A DNA stretch of 40,000 nucleotides from Flavobacteriaceae bacterium (lineage in GTDB: Bacteria > Bacteroidota > Bacteroidia > Flavobacteriales > Flavobacteriaceae): NCBI GenBank assembly GCA_023558315.1, contig JAMJVX010000045.1, positions 1 to 40,000 on the forward strand, in the 5' to 3' direction. Below the pieces are notes generated by a model. That model was not told the origin of the DNA and did not search any database. It worked only from the letters and a program-made list of their open reading frames with translations. The position numbers and the translations under genes are program-made. The number at the start of each line of letters is the position of its first letter. Within the stretch, counting starts at the first letter, position 1. Positions 7,759-16,897 of the stretch are shown one piece after another.

Positions 7759-8818
7759 CATTGTGATAATCAAATACCTCTTTCATCTTGAGAAAGATAT
7801 CTGTATTATCCATTATTCCAGAGAATTTTTTTGAAGAAGGACCATAGGCAAAAACAGGAACCATTGTAGCGGTATGTTTAAGCGTTGTAAAACTACCCTT
7901 CATAGCTTCAATACTTTCTCCATCAAATGCAAATCCTCCTGTTTCGTGGTCTGCAGTAACTATCACTAATGTATTAGTATTTCTTTTAGCATACGCTAAC
8001 GCCTCTTTAACAGCACCATTAAAATCTTTAAATTCACTCACAATATAATCCGTATCATTTGCATGACCTCCCCAATCAATTTGTGCTCCTTCTATCATCA
8101 TAAAAAAAGGTTGCTTTTCAGGATTTCTAAATTTATCTAATGTCGCTTTCGTTATTGCTCCTAGCGAAGGAGTTCTTCCTTTTGAGACAGGAATAGGAGA
8201 TTCCTCTGCAATAAAATATCCTATATTAGGATTTTTAGAATCTATAAATGATTGTAAATCATTCACTATATCGTATTTTTTACTCATCTTCTCTAAAATG
8301 TTAATACTGTCTGAGCGTTGGTCAAAATGTTTCTTGCCTCCTCCTACAAATATATCTACATCATGATTGCTCAATTGGCTAGCAATAGTTTCGTACTCCC
8401 CTCTACTTAACACTTTTGCATAGAAAGCTGCTGGAGTAGCATGTGTTATGGTTGCGGTACTTAATAAAGCGGATCTATAGTTTTTTGCTTCAAATATTTC
8501 TAATATTGAGGTTAGTGTATCATTAGTCGCATTTATTCCAAGAGTTCCGTTGTTTGTTTTCTCGCCACTTGCCATAGCAGTTGCACTAGAAGCAGAATCC
8601 GTCACCAAGTTATCAGCCGCATGAGTTTTCACAAGTCCGATGGTTGTAAATTCCTCCAAAGCAGACTTGTTTCCATTTGCGTACATAGAAGCGGAAATTT
8701 GTGAAAGCCCCATCCCATCTCCAATTAAAAGAATAATATTAGGGGTGGTGTGCTTTGAACAATCATTACAGCAACTAAAAAAAATAGGGAATAAAAGAAG
8801 TAATACGATTTTTTTCAT
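7754..8818 (-). CDS. alkaline phosphatase lipoprotein (PhoA superfamily)
   Basis: A 354-residue protein with a lipoprotein signal peptide (lipobox near FFSCC, residues 13-17). The phosphatase metal site begins with LIGDGMG (D34), and the nucleophilic serine is S75 in VTDSASSATA. The later metal ligands appear in MIEGAQIDWGGHANDTD and TADHETGG. It would release inorganic phosphate from monoesters at the cell envelope. At 354 residues it is shorter than E. coli PhoA but close to other bacteroidotal members. No PHO-box-like element was recognised upstream, so phosphate control cannot be claimed. It converges with the barrel gene at 7747. The 145-base gap on its 5' side holds no clear feature. 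Confidence 0.93.
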   Translation of the reverse strand: MKKIVLLLLFPIFFSCCNDCSKHTTPNIILLIGDGMGLSQISASMYANGNKSALEEFTTIGLVKTHAADNLVTDSASSATAMASGEKTNNGTLGINATNDTLTSILEIFEAKNYRSALLSTATITHATPAAFYAKVLSRGEYETIASQLSNHDVDIFVGGGKKHFDQRSDSINILEKMSKKYDIVNDLQSFIDSKNPNIGYFIAEESPIPVSKGRTPSLGAITKATLDKFRNPEKQPFFMMIEGAQIDWGGHANDTDYIVSEFKDFNGAVKEALAYAKRNTNTLVIVTADHETGGFAFDGESIEAMKGSFTTLKHTATMVPVFAYGPSSKKFSGIMDNTDIFLKMKEVFDYHNE

Positions 8819-8963
8819 TATTGATACAAATTAAATAAGGGTGCTAATTTAATGAACTTATTAAGTTATACTATAAATTTATCTGCTTTTTTATTATTTG
8901 AACTCTTTATATAATTTACATAGTATTAACTCGTAGAATTATTTGGATACATCTCTCATTGCA

Positions 8964-9704
8964 TCACTCACTTGTCGTTTTAAAATTTTTAATCTCTCCA
9001 TAACTAGTGCCAATGCTACTTGTAGCAAAAGAACGAACGTAATAGGTCGTGTTTTCATTTAGTCCATTAATATTCGTGATAAAACTTCCCGTAGTAGTCC
9101 TTAGACCTATATCGTTTTTACTTATACCGCTTCCTGTAAGTGAGAGAGCAGTATCATTAGTATGCCATAGGTGACCATGCGAGGTCACTTTTATACTTCC
9201 TATATTTTCTAAAGACCCCTCCACACTTGCACCACTTATCGTAATACCACTGATAGTTCCTGTACTTACCTCAGAGAGGGCGTGTTTGGTGATATACATA
9301 TTATAACGACAACAATACACATTATTTACCATATAATAATTTCCAATACTTAAAGTATCTCCTTCTTTTAATGCGCTATATAATTTTTTTTTTGTTTCTA
9401 TATTAAATATAATATATTCAACGGGTAATTGTCTTTTTACTGCTTTTCTTTTCGCCGCAGATTTATCATATTCTGTTGTAATGAAAGTTTTTACAATTAC
9501 TTTGGTAGATTCGTTTGGTAATGTATCAAATGTAATAATTTCATTTCTTATACCTTCATTACTTATATCACCTCTATAGGTTTTTTTATTAGTTATATCT
9601 TCAATAACTATGTCTAAAATCTCATTATTTAAGTCTGCTATTTCAAGCCAGCAATTATAAAAAATTACAGTGATAAATAATAAGTATACTCTTATTTTCT
9701 TCAT
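8964..9704 (-). CDS. lipoprotein with a C-terminal fibronectin III-like domain
   Basis: A 246-residue protein. Its signal peptide leads to a probable lipidated cysteine (C18 in VIFYNCWLE). Residues about 20-145 form an unrecognised domain with a CC pair in NNVYCCRYNM. Residues about 148-246 look like a fibronectin III/Ig-type strand sandwich, with TSHGHLWHTN and the strand pattern LNENTTYYVRSFATSSIGTS. That C-terminal pattern is common in surface proteins of Bacteroidota. Its start codon is fused to the stop of the 48-residue ORF upstream (TAATG), so the two are translationally coupled. Its function is unknown; a role in surface binding is only a guess. Confidence 0.65.
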   Translation of the reverse strand: MKKIRVYLLFITVIFYNCWLEIADLNNEILDIVIEDITNKKTYRGDISNEGIRNEIITFDTLPNESTKVIVKTFITTEYDKSAAKRKAVKRQLPVEYIIFNIETKKKLYSALKEGDTLSIGNYYMVNNVYCCRYNMYITKHALSEVSTGTISGITISGASVEGSLENIGSIKVTSHGHLWHTNDTALSLTGSGISKNDIGLRTTTGSFITNINGLNENTTYYVRSFATSSIGTSYGEIKNFKTTSE

Positions 9705-9850
9705 TATTCATATAGTTTAAATAGTTCATCAAGGTGTTTTCTTCTTTCATTCTCTGGATATTTCTCTACTACAATAGAAAAAGTAAATAGCCCTACTATT
9801 AGGGATATACAAACGGCTTTGATAATGTTTTTTTTGGTTTTAGTATTCAT
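9704..9850 (-). CDS. 48-residue single-pass membrane peptide coupled to the downstream lipoprotein
   Basis: A short ORF read on the minus strand from an ATG at 9848-9850 to a TAA at 9704-9706. It begins MNTKTKKNIIKAVCISL, has a hydrophobic helix at about residues 9-28, and ends in a charged tail (YPENERRKHLDELFKLYE). The lysine-rich N-terminus, hydrophobic middle and charged C-terminus suggest an inner-membrane peptide with its tail outside the cytoplasm. Its stop overlaps the ATG of the 246-residue lipoprotein by one base (TAATG). A promoter box (TATATTTG with TTTG 17 bases upstream) lies in front of it. No family was recognised. Confidence 0.6.
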   Translation of the reverse strand: MNTKTKKNIIKAVCISLIVGLFTFSIVVEKYPENERRKHLDELFKLYE

Positions 9851-9892
9851 GATTTTTTATTTTTTAAAGTTAAACTAAATCATAGTAAAAAC

Positions 9893-9917
9893 ACAATAGG
9901 GTATTATTCCCTATTGT
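9893..9917 (-). promoter_or_regulatory. hairpin at the very 5' end of the 48-residue ORF mRNA
   Basis: ACAATAGGG (9893-9901) and CCCTATTGT (9909-9917) are perfect 9-base complements around a 7-base loop. With transcription starting about 5-7 bases after the minus-strand -7 box (9927-9934), this hairpin would form at or within a few bases of the mRNA 5' end. No gene reads into it from either side, so it is not a terminator for a visible gene. It may be an mRNA-protecting stem or an operator palindrome. Confidence 0.5.
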
Positions 9918-9926
9918 ATTTTGAAT

Positions 9927-9955
9927 CAAATATATACGATTATTTTAAAATCAAA
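9927..9955 (-). promoter_or_regulatory. promoter of the 48-residue ORF and lipoprotein unit
   Basis: On the minus strand TTTG (complement of 9952-9955) and TATATTTG (complement of 9927-9934) are separated by 17 bases. Both elements match the Bacteroidota -33/-7 consensus. The start codon at 9850 lies about 75 bases downstream. Confidence 0.65.
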
Positions 9956-10026
9956 GAAAAAAGTATTTTTTTTATGTTTAATAGTATATTTTATATATTA
10001 CCTTGACAAAGGCATACGTTGTTTAG

Positions 10027-10034
10027 TATATTTG
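10027..10034 (+). promoter_or_regulatory. -7 promoter box of queA-sucA
   Basis: TATATTTG matches TAnnTTTG and lies 16 bases before the queA ATG, giving a very short leader. A TTG within CCTTGACAAAG about 21 bases upstream could serve as the -33 element. Confidence 0.6.
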
Positions 10035-10050
10035 CATAAATTTTAAAAAT

Positions 10051-11100
10051 ATGAAATTAGAGCGCTACAATTTTAAATTCCCTGAAAACTTGATTGCTGA
10101 ATATCCTGCTGAAAACAGAGATGAAGCAAGAATGATGGTCTTAAATAGAAAAGAACAAACTATTGAACATAAAACGTTTAAAGACATCGTGAACTATTTC
10201 GACGAAGATGATTTAATGATTTTAAATAATACTCGCGTATTTCCTGTTCGTCTATATGGAAACAAAGAAAAAACAGGCGCTGCCATAGAAGTGTTTTTAC
10301 TAAGAGAATTAGATAAAGACCAAAGGCTTTGGGATGTAATTGTAGAACCCGCTCGAAAAATTAGAATAGGAAATAAACTTTATTTTGGAGAAGATGAAAT
10401 GCTAATTGCTGAAGTGATTGACAATACAACCTCTAGAGGAAGAACAGTACGTTTTCTATTTGATGAGAATTACGAAGATTTTGAAGAAAAAATTAGGATA
10501 TTAGGTAAGGTCCCTCTGCCTGAATACATAAATAGAAAACCCGATGAATCAGATGTAGATAGGTATCAAACTATATATGCAAAAGTTGATGGCGCAATTA
10601 TACCCCCATCCGCTGGATTTCACTTTTCTAAACACGTAATTAAAAGAATGGAAATAAATGGAGTCGATTTTACTTCGGTAACTTTGCACATTGGGTTAGA
10701 AGAATATCATACAATAGAAGTAGAAGATTTATCAAAGCATAAGACAACATCTGAAGAGTACATAATAAATGAAAAAGCTGCGGGAATTGTTAATAGTAAG
10801 ATTGAGAAAAAGAAAAGAATTTGTGCTGTAGGACTCAGTACTTTAAAAGCATTAGAGAGTTCATTAACCTCACAGAACAAATTAATGGATAGTGCTGGAT
10901 GGACACACAAATTCATTTATCCTCCTTATAATTTTTCTATTGCTAATGCATTAGTAACTGGTTTTCATATGCCGAAATCTACATTGTATGCAACAGTATG
11001 TGCATTTGGAGGTTTAAAATTTGTAAAGAAAGCATATGAAGAAGCTATTAAAGAAGGGTATAAATTCTGCGTATACGGAGATGCAATGTTGATTATTTAA
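10051..11100 (+). CDS. queA: S-adenosylmethionine:tRNA ribosyltransferase-isomerase
   Basis: A 349-residue protein of normal QueA length. Family motifs include an N-terminal [20 protein letters not shown], the [13 protein letters not shown] segment, the PPSAGFHFS motif near residue 190, [14 protein letters not shown], and the C-terminal YGDAMLI. QueA moves the ribosyl part of S-adenosylmethionine onto 7-aminomethyl-7-deazaguanine at the wobble base of GUN tRNAs, giving epoxyqueuosine. It acts in the cytoplasm on tRNA. No other queuosine genes are in the window. It is followed by sucA after only 6 bases, so both are probably read from the promoter at 10027. Confidence 0.96.
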   Translation: MKLERYNFKFPENLIAEYPAENRDEARMMVLNRKEQTIEHKTFKDIVNYFDEDDLMILNNTRVFPVRLYGNKEKTGAAIEVFLLRELDKDQRLWDVIVEPARKIRIGNKLYFGEDEMLIAEVIDNTTSRGRTVRFLFDENYEDFEEKIRILGKVPLPEYINRKPDESDVDRYQTIYAKVDGAIIPPSAGFHFSKHVIKRMEINGVDFTSVTLHIGLEEYHTIEVEDLSKHKTTSEEYIINEKAAGIVNSKIEKKKRICAVGLSTLKALESSLTSQNKLMDSAGWTHKFIYPPYNFSIANALVTGFHMPKSTLYATVCAFGGLKFVKKAYEEAIKEGYKFCVYGDAMLII

Positions 11101-11106
11101 TTTATT

Positions 11107-13863
11107 ATGGATAAATATTCTTTTCTAAATGCTTCTCATTCTTCATTTTTTGAAGAATTATATGAAAAATATTTGAGTGCTCCTGATACTATTGAGCCTA
11201 GTTGGCGTGCATTTTTTCAAGGATTTAATTTTGGAATTGAAAATGGCAATGGATTTTTAGAAGAAAATCAAAGTGACGTTCCCGAATCTATTCATAAAGA
11301 ATTTTTAGTAATTAAATTTATTGATGAATACGCCAAAAGAGGTCACCTTTTTACAAAAACAAACCCCGTAAGAAATAGGCGAAAATACTCGCCAACATTA
11401 GCTATTGAAAATTTTGGGTTAGCTTCTACAGATCTTGATTCCGTATTTAATGCTGGAGAAATTATTGGAATTGGTGCAGCCACATTGAGAAATATTATAG
11501 AAAAATTGAATCTAATTTACTGTAATTCAATTGGAATTGAATATATGTATATAAGAAACAGAGAGCGTATTCAATGGATTCAAAATGAATTATATAAAAA
11601 CAATAATTCCCCTAATTTTTCTATAGATAAAAAAAAATACATCCTAAAAAAATTAATACAAAGCACTGGATTTGAACGATTTTTACATACAAAATATGTG
11701 GGGCAAAAACGCTTTTCATTAGAAGGTGGGGAATCACTTATCCCTGCATTAGATGCTATTATTGAAGAGGCTGCTAATTCTGGAGTTAAAGAATTTGTCA
11801 TGGGAATGCCGCATAGAGGTAGACTTAATGTACTCTCTAATATATTTGGAAAATCTAGCAAAGACATTTTTAATGAATTTGAAGGAAAAGATTATCAAGA
11901 TGTGGTTTTTGATGGAGATGTGAAATATCATTTAGGTTGGACTTCAATTAGAGAAACAAATGGCGGAAAAAAAATAAATATGAGTCTCGCCCCAAATCCT
12001 TCTCATTTAGAAACTGTTGGAAGTATTGTGGAAGGAATAACTAGGTCTAAATTAGACAACAAGCTCAGCCAAAATTTTTCAGAAATAGTACCCATCATTA
12101 TACATGGAGATGCTGCTATTGCGGGTCAAGGAATTGTGTATGAAATAATACAGATGGCTAAATTAGATAGTTTTAAAACTGGAGGAACTATACATATTGT
12201 CATTAATAATCAAATTGGATTTACTACAAATTATTTAGATGCGAGGTCAAGTACTTATTGTACTGATGTTGCAAAAGTGACGTTAAGTCCAGTTTTACAT
12301 GTAAATGGAGACGACGTGGAAGCCGTCACCCATGCTTCATTATTTGCCCTAAAATATAGAATGCAATTTAATCAAGACGTGTTCATTGATTTATTAGGAT
12401 ATAGAAAATATGGTCATAACGAAGGGGATGAACCTAGATTCACACAACCTCAGTTATATAAATTGATTGATAAACAAAAAAATATAAGAGATTTATATGC
12501 TGCAAAACTAATTCAAGAAAATGTTATAACTCAAGAGTACTTTAAAGGTGAGGAAGAAAAATACAAAGAGGGGCTAGAACAAAAATTAGAAGATTCTAAA
12601 AAAGATATGCAGATTGATATTACCTCTTTCTTAAAAAAGGAATGGGATTATTTTTTGAAAGTAGATAGTAATTCTGAGATTACAAAACTTGTAAACACAA
12701 AAGTATCTAAAGAAAATTTAGATATAGTCGCAAATGCTATTTTTCCTAATGATTCTAAATTTTTAAGAAAAATTCAACGCCTAAATGAGGAAAGAAAAAA
12801 AATGTATTTTGAGAAAGGAGAATTAGATTGGGCGATGGGGGAACTACTTGCATACGGTACTCTTTTACAAGAAAAAAATAATGTGCGTATCTCGGGGCAA
12901 GATGTAGAAAGAGGAACTTTTTCCCACAGGCATGCAGTTTTAACAATTGAAAATGAGGGCAATGAAGAAGAAATTATCCCCCTAAATGATTTTGCTAAAC
13001 AGCATAATAGTTCTTTTTACATTTATAACTCTCACCTATCAGAATATGGCGTTTTAGGTTTTGAATATGGCTACGCTATGGCTAGCCCAAATACTCTTAC
13101 TATTTGGGAAGCACAATTTGGAGATTTTTCTAATGGCGCACAAATAGTGATTGACCAATATATTGCTTCAGCTGAATCTAAATGGAAAACACTTTGTGGA
13201 GTGGTATTACTTCTCCCTCATGGGTACGAAGGGCAAGGAGCTGAACACTCATCCGCACGAATAGAACGTTTTTTACAATTATGTGCCAAAAACAATATGT
13301 TTATTGCCAATTGTACTACGCCATCAAATTATTTTCACTTATTAAGAAGACAATTAAAAGCTAAATATAGAAAACCCCTTGTAGTTTTTACTCCTAAAAG
13401 TTTATTGAGACACCCTGAGGTGCACTCGCCGATTAGCGATTTTACTGAAGGTAGTTTTGAACATATCATTCCAGAGAAACAAATCACACCAAAAGAGACC
13501 AAAACATTAGTTTTTTGTTCTGGAAAGTTTTATTACGATTTGTTAAAAGCGAGAAGAGAAAAAAATAGAGAGGATGTTGCTTTGGTGCGATTGGAACAAC
13601 TGTACCCACTACCATATGAGGAAATTAGAGCTATTCTAAAAACCTATAAACATGTGAAAGATGTTGTTTGGGCACAGGAAGAGCCAAGAAATATGGGAGT
13701 TTGGAACTTTTTACTCCTGCATCTTCCAGAAGCGAAAAATTTCCGCCCTGCGACTCGTCGTTTTTACAATACTCCTGCCTCAGGAAATCCTACAAGGTTT
13801 AATAGAAGACAAAAGGAAATTATTGATTACGTGTTTGATAAGTCTAAAGACAATTTATATTGA
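11107..13863 (+). CDS. sucA: 2-oxoglutarate dehydrogenase E1 component
   Basis: A 918-residue thiamine-diphosphate enzyme of the usual length. It opens with the conserved E1 N-terminal segment (LYEKYLSAPDTIEPSWRAFF), and the core includes MGMPHRGRLNVL, IHGDAAIAGQGIVYE and LLGYRKYGHNEGDEPRFTQP. The C-terminal transketolase half has WEAQFGDFSNGAQIVIDQYI and LPHGYEGQGAEHSSARIERF. It decarboxylates 2-oxoglutarate in the TCA cycle and passes the succinyl group to the E2 subunit. In many Flavobacteriia the E2 gene follows at once. Here a convergent lipoprotein gene follows instead, so E2 must be encoded elsewhere. The gene starts 6 bases after queA. An AT hairpin at 13867-13887 closes the unit. Confidence 0.97.
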   Translation: MDKYSFLNASHSSFFEELYEKYLSAPDTIEPSWRAFFQGFNFGIENGNGFLEENQSDVPESIHKEFLVIKFIDEYAKRGHLFTKTNPVRNRRKYSPTLAIENFGLASTDLDSVFNAGEIIGIGAATLRNIIEKLNLIYCNSIGIEYMYIRNRERIQWIQNELYKNNNSPNFSIDKKKYILKKLIQSTGFERFLHTKYVGQKRFSLEGGESLIPALDAIIEEAANSGVKEFVMGMPHRGRLNVLSNIFGKSSKDIFNEFEGKDYQDVVFDGDVKYHLGWTSIRETNGGKKINMSLAPNPSHLETVGSIVEGITRSKLDNKLSQNFSEIVPIIIHGDAAIAGQGIVYEIIQMAKLDSFKTGGTIHIVINNQIGFTTNYLDARSSTYCTDVAKVTLSPVLHVNGDDVEAVTHASLFALKYRMQFNQDVFIDLLGYRKYGHNEGDEPRFTQPQLYKLIDKQKNIRDLYAAKLIQENVITQEYFKGEEEKYKEGLEQKLEDSKKDMQIDITSFLKKEWDYFLKVDSNSEITKLVNTKVSKENLDIVANAIFPNDSKFLRKIQRLNEERKKMYFEKGELDWAMGELLAYGTLLQEKNNVRISGQDVERGTFSHRHAVLTIENEGNEEEIIPLNDFAKQHNSSFYIYNSHLSEYGVLGFEYGYAMASPNTLTIWEAQFGDFSNGAQIVIDQYIASAESKWKTLCGVVLLLPHGYEGQGAEHSSARIERFLQLCAKNNMFIANCTTPSNYFHLLRRQLKAKYRKPLVVFTPKSLLRHPEVHSPISDFTEGSFEHIIPEKQITPKETKTLVFCSGKFYYDLLKARREKNREDVALVRLEQLYPLPYEEIRAILKTYKHVKDVVWAQEEPRNMGVWNFLLLHLPEAKNFRPATRRFYNTPASGNPTRFNRRQKEIIDYVFDKSKDNLY

Positions 13864-13866
13864 TTA

Positions 13867-13887
13867 TAATATTTACACCAAATATTA
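13867..13887. terminator. 8-bp AT-only hairpin between convergent sucA and a lipoprotein gene
   Basis: TAATATTT (13867-13874) pairs perfectly with AAATATTA (13880-13887) around a 5-base loop ACACC. It starts 3 bases after the sucA stop and covers the stop codon of the minus-strand gene. All stem pairs are A-T, so it is a weak hairpin and no long T-tract follows. Confidence 0.45.
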
Positions 13888-14589
13888 ATTATCCTCTCCC
13901 ACCTCTTGAATATAATTTTTAAGCAATCTTCCGTATTTCTCATCGCGAATAGTAGGGGTAAGTTTCTTATAAATAGTATCTAAATAGTATGGATTCGCAT
14001 CAAATACTTCTGACAATGCAATAAAAGGAGCGATTGTTTTGTCTGATTTTGTCAGTGCATAGTTAATCGCAAATAAGTATTTTCTTTTTTGTAAACTCGC
14101 AAATTGTACATCTAAGGTTTCCATTGCTGCCTCACTTTGCTGTTTTTCGGCACTATAATATTTTTTTAATAAATCCAAATTAGATTTTTCAAACTTACGT
14201 ATCATAGACTCATATTCCTCTAAAAGTTCATGGTTTTCTGACCCATAAATTTTCGCACTACTTTCAAAAGTTCTCAATGTAGTATTTATTGTAATCGTTC
14301 CCTTTTCACCAAAAAAACGAATCCTGTCGTTGAGTGTGTCTCCGTCTTGTTTTTTAAGATATAAATAAAAAATCTCTGGACTTTCAATATTTGTTCCTAA
14401 TGAAAAATCTGGACTCCCTTCTATAACTAAAGAGTCTAAAACTACTAATGTACTATCTTCTATTTTTTGTAAATAGAGCGTTCCTTTTCGCAGTCCTTTA
14501 ATCGTTCCATTTATTGTCATATTATAATTTGTTGATGATGAGCATGCAATTGCTAAAACGATAATTATGGTCAAGAATATTTTTTTCAT
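13885..14589 (-). CDS. DUF4369-domain lipoprotein
   Basis: A 234-residue protein. Its lipoprotein signal peptide ends at LAIACSSS (Cys about 16). A DUF4369-type N-terminal domain follows, with MTINGTIKGLRKGTLYLQ, VVLDSLVIEG and YLYLKKQDGDTLNDRIRFFG. In Bacteroidota this domain often precedes a thioredoxin-like domain (TlpA/AhpC type). Here no CxxC is present and the rest is a charged helical region, so the thioredoxin half is absent. The function is unknown, but a periplasmic-facing envelope role is likely from the lipidation signal. A -7 box lies at 14608-14615. It converges on sucA. Confidence 0.8.
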   Translation of the reverse strand: MKKIFLTIIIVLAIACSSSTNYNMTINGTIKGLRKGTLYLQKIEDSTLVVLDSLVIEGSPDFSLGTNIESPEIFYLYLKKQDGDTLNDRIRFFGEKGTITINTTLRTFESSAKIYGSENHELLEEYESMIRKFEKSNLDLLKKYYSAEKQQSEAAMETLDVQFASLQKRKYLFAINYALTKSDKTIAPFIALSEVFDANPYYLDTIYKKLTPTIRDEKYGRLLKNYIQEVGEDN

Positions 14590-14607
14590 TTTAAATTTTT
14601 AAAAAGG

Positions 14608-14615
14608 CAAAAATA
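14608..14615 (-). promoter_or_regulatory. -7 promoter box of the DUF4369 lipoprotein gene
   Basis: The minus strand reads TATTTTTG, matching TAnnTTTG, 18 bases before the start codon at 14589. The gap 14590-14680 contains nothing else recognisable. Confidence 0.55.
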
Positions 14616-14680
14616 AGATAAAAGCTATAATTAGATTAAAATGAAGTAATCTTTATATGATACGTATTTATTTTATTTAG

Positions 14681-16888
14681 TTATAAATTAAGCCAGTATG
14701 TGAACTTAAAATTAATACTTCTTTGTCTTGGTGCAAAAACATCAGACGCTATGTAGTTATCTGTATATACCAAAAACAAATCAGAAAGGGGTTTAAATCG
14801 CCATTGTAATCTTGAATTAATACCCAAACTTTCTCCTTGAGTATTATATTGAATAAAAGTTGCCCAAAATATTTTTTTTGAAAAGGTTATGTCTATTCTA
14901 GGGGTGATTAGCCAAATATCTGCTGAAGGATAAGGCGCAGGTAATTGTATCCCATCATAAGAAGCTTGAAGCGTTGTAAAAAAATGAGGTTGGACTCTCC
15001 AACTAAGATTCAACCTTGCAGAAGTTTTTGTGCCATTATAAAACGTTCCTCTATCTGCTTGTATAAAATAAAATAATTCTTTTCTATTATCTGACCTATA
15101 ACTAGCACTAAAATTATTGTAATGATACGAAGAATTTGCGGGCAACTTTATTGCATCTCCTCCTGAACGTGTGGGATCAAATTCGTTATCCAAAAAAGTA
15201 AATTGCTTATTGAATGAAAAATCTAACTCCGAACGGTCTAAAAACTGAATATTGGCTCTTGTTCTATAAAAATGATCTGTTAGTCTATGTGAATCATTTT
15301 CATAAAAATGAATACCCAGTTGAGATAACTGTATTCTATTGATATTTTTCGTAGGAGACCATATTCTATACGTATAACTTGCAGGAATTTTTAAAAGATT
15401 AGTTCTTCGATTAAATCCCAAATCAGATTTAAAATTCTTTTCTATAAACATGGTTGCTGCAAAAAACTGATGTTTACGCGTATTATAATTTATGTTAAAC
15501 CCTCCTGAAAAATCTTGATTATCTACCACAGGTCTGAAAGATTTGTGTAACCAAAATCGTCCTGTCCATACATTTGATTTCGTTGCCAAATTATAATCAA
15601 TCCCCAAAACCCTATTAAATCGTTCCTCTTCTGTTAAAAAATCGTAATTCTTTGTCGCTTGACGATTAATAAAAAGCATACTAATGTTTGATCGTTCAAA
15701 AACTTTTTGTTGAAGCGTAAATACTGTATTGTTGTTTGTAGGAATTTCATTTGGAATATCTTCTCGTGTTTGCATGCTCAAAAATCCCAAACGCAAATCA
15801 TCATTTACTTTCCCACTGATACGAACTCCACCTATTATTTTATTCTCGATTGTATTTCCAGAAATATCTCTTGCTATACCTATACGACGCGAAAAGAAAG
15901 GTTGTTGCTCTCGCCTATCTCCAAAATTGGTAAACAAATCACTATTTTGAATAAAAAATTGTCTTTTTTCTGGTAGAGACACTGCAAATCTTGAAAGGTT
16001 TACAATTTGGTCATCTACTTCTACTTGTGAAAAATCTGGATTTATAGTTATATCCATAAGCATCCCATTACTCCCCAGTGGCACTTTTGCATCTATCCCT
16101 ACGTTACCGTTCGTAAAATTTTGACTCGCATCCTGATAATTTTCGTTTACTGCACTGCTCACATAAGGTATAATCGCCACAGGGTTTTTTGATTTCCCTA
16201 AAGGTTTCTCAAAAATAAGTTCTCCTAAAAAAGCAAGGTTAATCAATTGTTGATTTTGCGGAACCCTAGACCAAATTGTCCACTCTGCCGTATGTGTATC
16301 AAAACGATACATATTAAATCGCCATTTTGTACTACCTTCAGGAAAATTTAACGAACTAAAAGGAATTTTAATTTCTGAAATATAATATCCATCGTATGTT
16401 TGTGCTTCTGTTTCCCATACCACATCCCAACTTAGATTAGCATCTGTTCCATAGTTATTCCCCCCATTTGCAATTAACGCTTCCCTCTGAATCCCCATTG
16501 GGTTTGTTCCAAAGAAAAAGGCGTTTGTCTTGTCTAAAAAAGTATCAAATAAAAACGTATTATTATCATTTCCGCTTCCTTGAAAATCTCTTCGTAAAGA
16601 GGGAACGACATAATCGGAACTTTCACTATACGATTTGAATAACAAATAAATATTTTTATCATCCATTAAAAATCGCATCTCAGTTTGCTGCGTTGCTTTT
16701 AAGGAGTCTGTAGGAAACCATTGCCAAAAGTCGGAAGTAGGTTGCGCATCTTTCCACGCCTGCTCATCCACTTTTCCGTCAATGATAATTTTTTCTGTAG
16801 TATACTTTACGTATGCTTTTGGGGGTTCAATTTGTTGCGCAAATGAACTAGTGCTAATTAAGAATATTAAAAATAGGAACGCTCTCAC
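14681..16888 (-). CDS. DUF5916 protein with N-terminal CBM9-like domain (outer-membrane barrel)
   Basis: A 735-residue secreted protein starting at a GTG (complement of 16886-16888). The signal peptide ends at SSFAQQ. A CBM9-like/DOMON-type sandwich follows at about 28-230, recognisable by IIDGKVDEQAW and by DDKNIYLLFKSYS. The rest is DUF5916, with QVEVDDQIVNLSRFAVSLPE and FFIQNSDLF, then many amphipathic strands ending in INFKFTYWLNL, consistent with a C-terminal beta-barrel. Proteins of this kind are widespread and poorly characterised in Flavobacteriia. The gene starts 9 bases after the ftsH stop, so it may be read with rsfS-ftsH. The GTG is favoured because it gives a clean signal peptide. 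The exact role is unknown. Confidence 0.85.
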   Translation of the reverse strand: MRAFLFLIFLISTSSFAQQIEPPKAYVKYTTEKIIIDGKVDEQAWKDAQPTSDFWQWFPTDSLKATQQTEMRFLMDDKNIYLLFKSYSESSDYVVPSLRRDFQGSGNDNNTFLFDTFLDKTNAFFFGTNPMGIQREALIANGGNNYGTDANLSWDVVWETEAQTYDGYYISEIKIPFSSLNFPEGSTKWRFNMYRFDTHTAEWTIWSRVPQNQQLINLAFLGELIFEKPLGKSKNPVAIIPYVSSAVNENYQDASQNFTNGNVGIDAKVPLGSNGMLMDITINPDFSQVEVDDQIVNLSRFAVSLPEKRQFFIQNSDLFTNFGDRREQQPFFSRRIGIARDISGNTIENKIIGGVRISGKVNDDLRLGFLSMQTREDIPNEIPTNNNTVFTLQQKVFERSNISMLFINRQATKNYDFLTEEERFNRVLGIDYNLATKSNVWTGRFWLHKSFRPVVDNQDFSGGFNINYNTRKHQFFAATMFIEKNFKSDLGFNRRTNLLKIPASYTYRIWSPTKNINRIQLSQLGIHFYENDSHRLTDHFYRTRANIQFLDRSELDFSFNKQFTFLDNEFDPTRSGGDAIKLPANSSYHYNNFSASYRSDNRKELFYFIQADRGTFYNGTKTSARLNLSWRVQPHFFTTLQASYDGIQLPAPYPSADIWLITPRIDITFSKKIFWATFIQYNTQGESLGINSRLQWRFKPLSDLFLVYTDNYIASDVFAPRQRSINFKFTYWLNL

Positions 16889-16897
16889 AAAAAAAAA

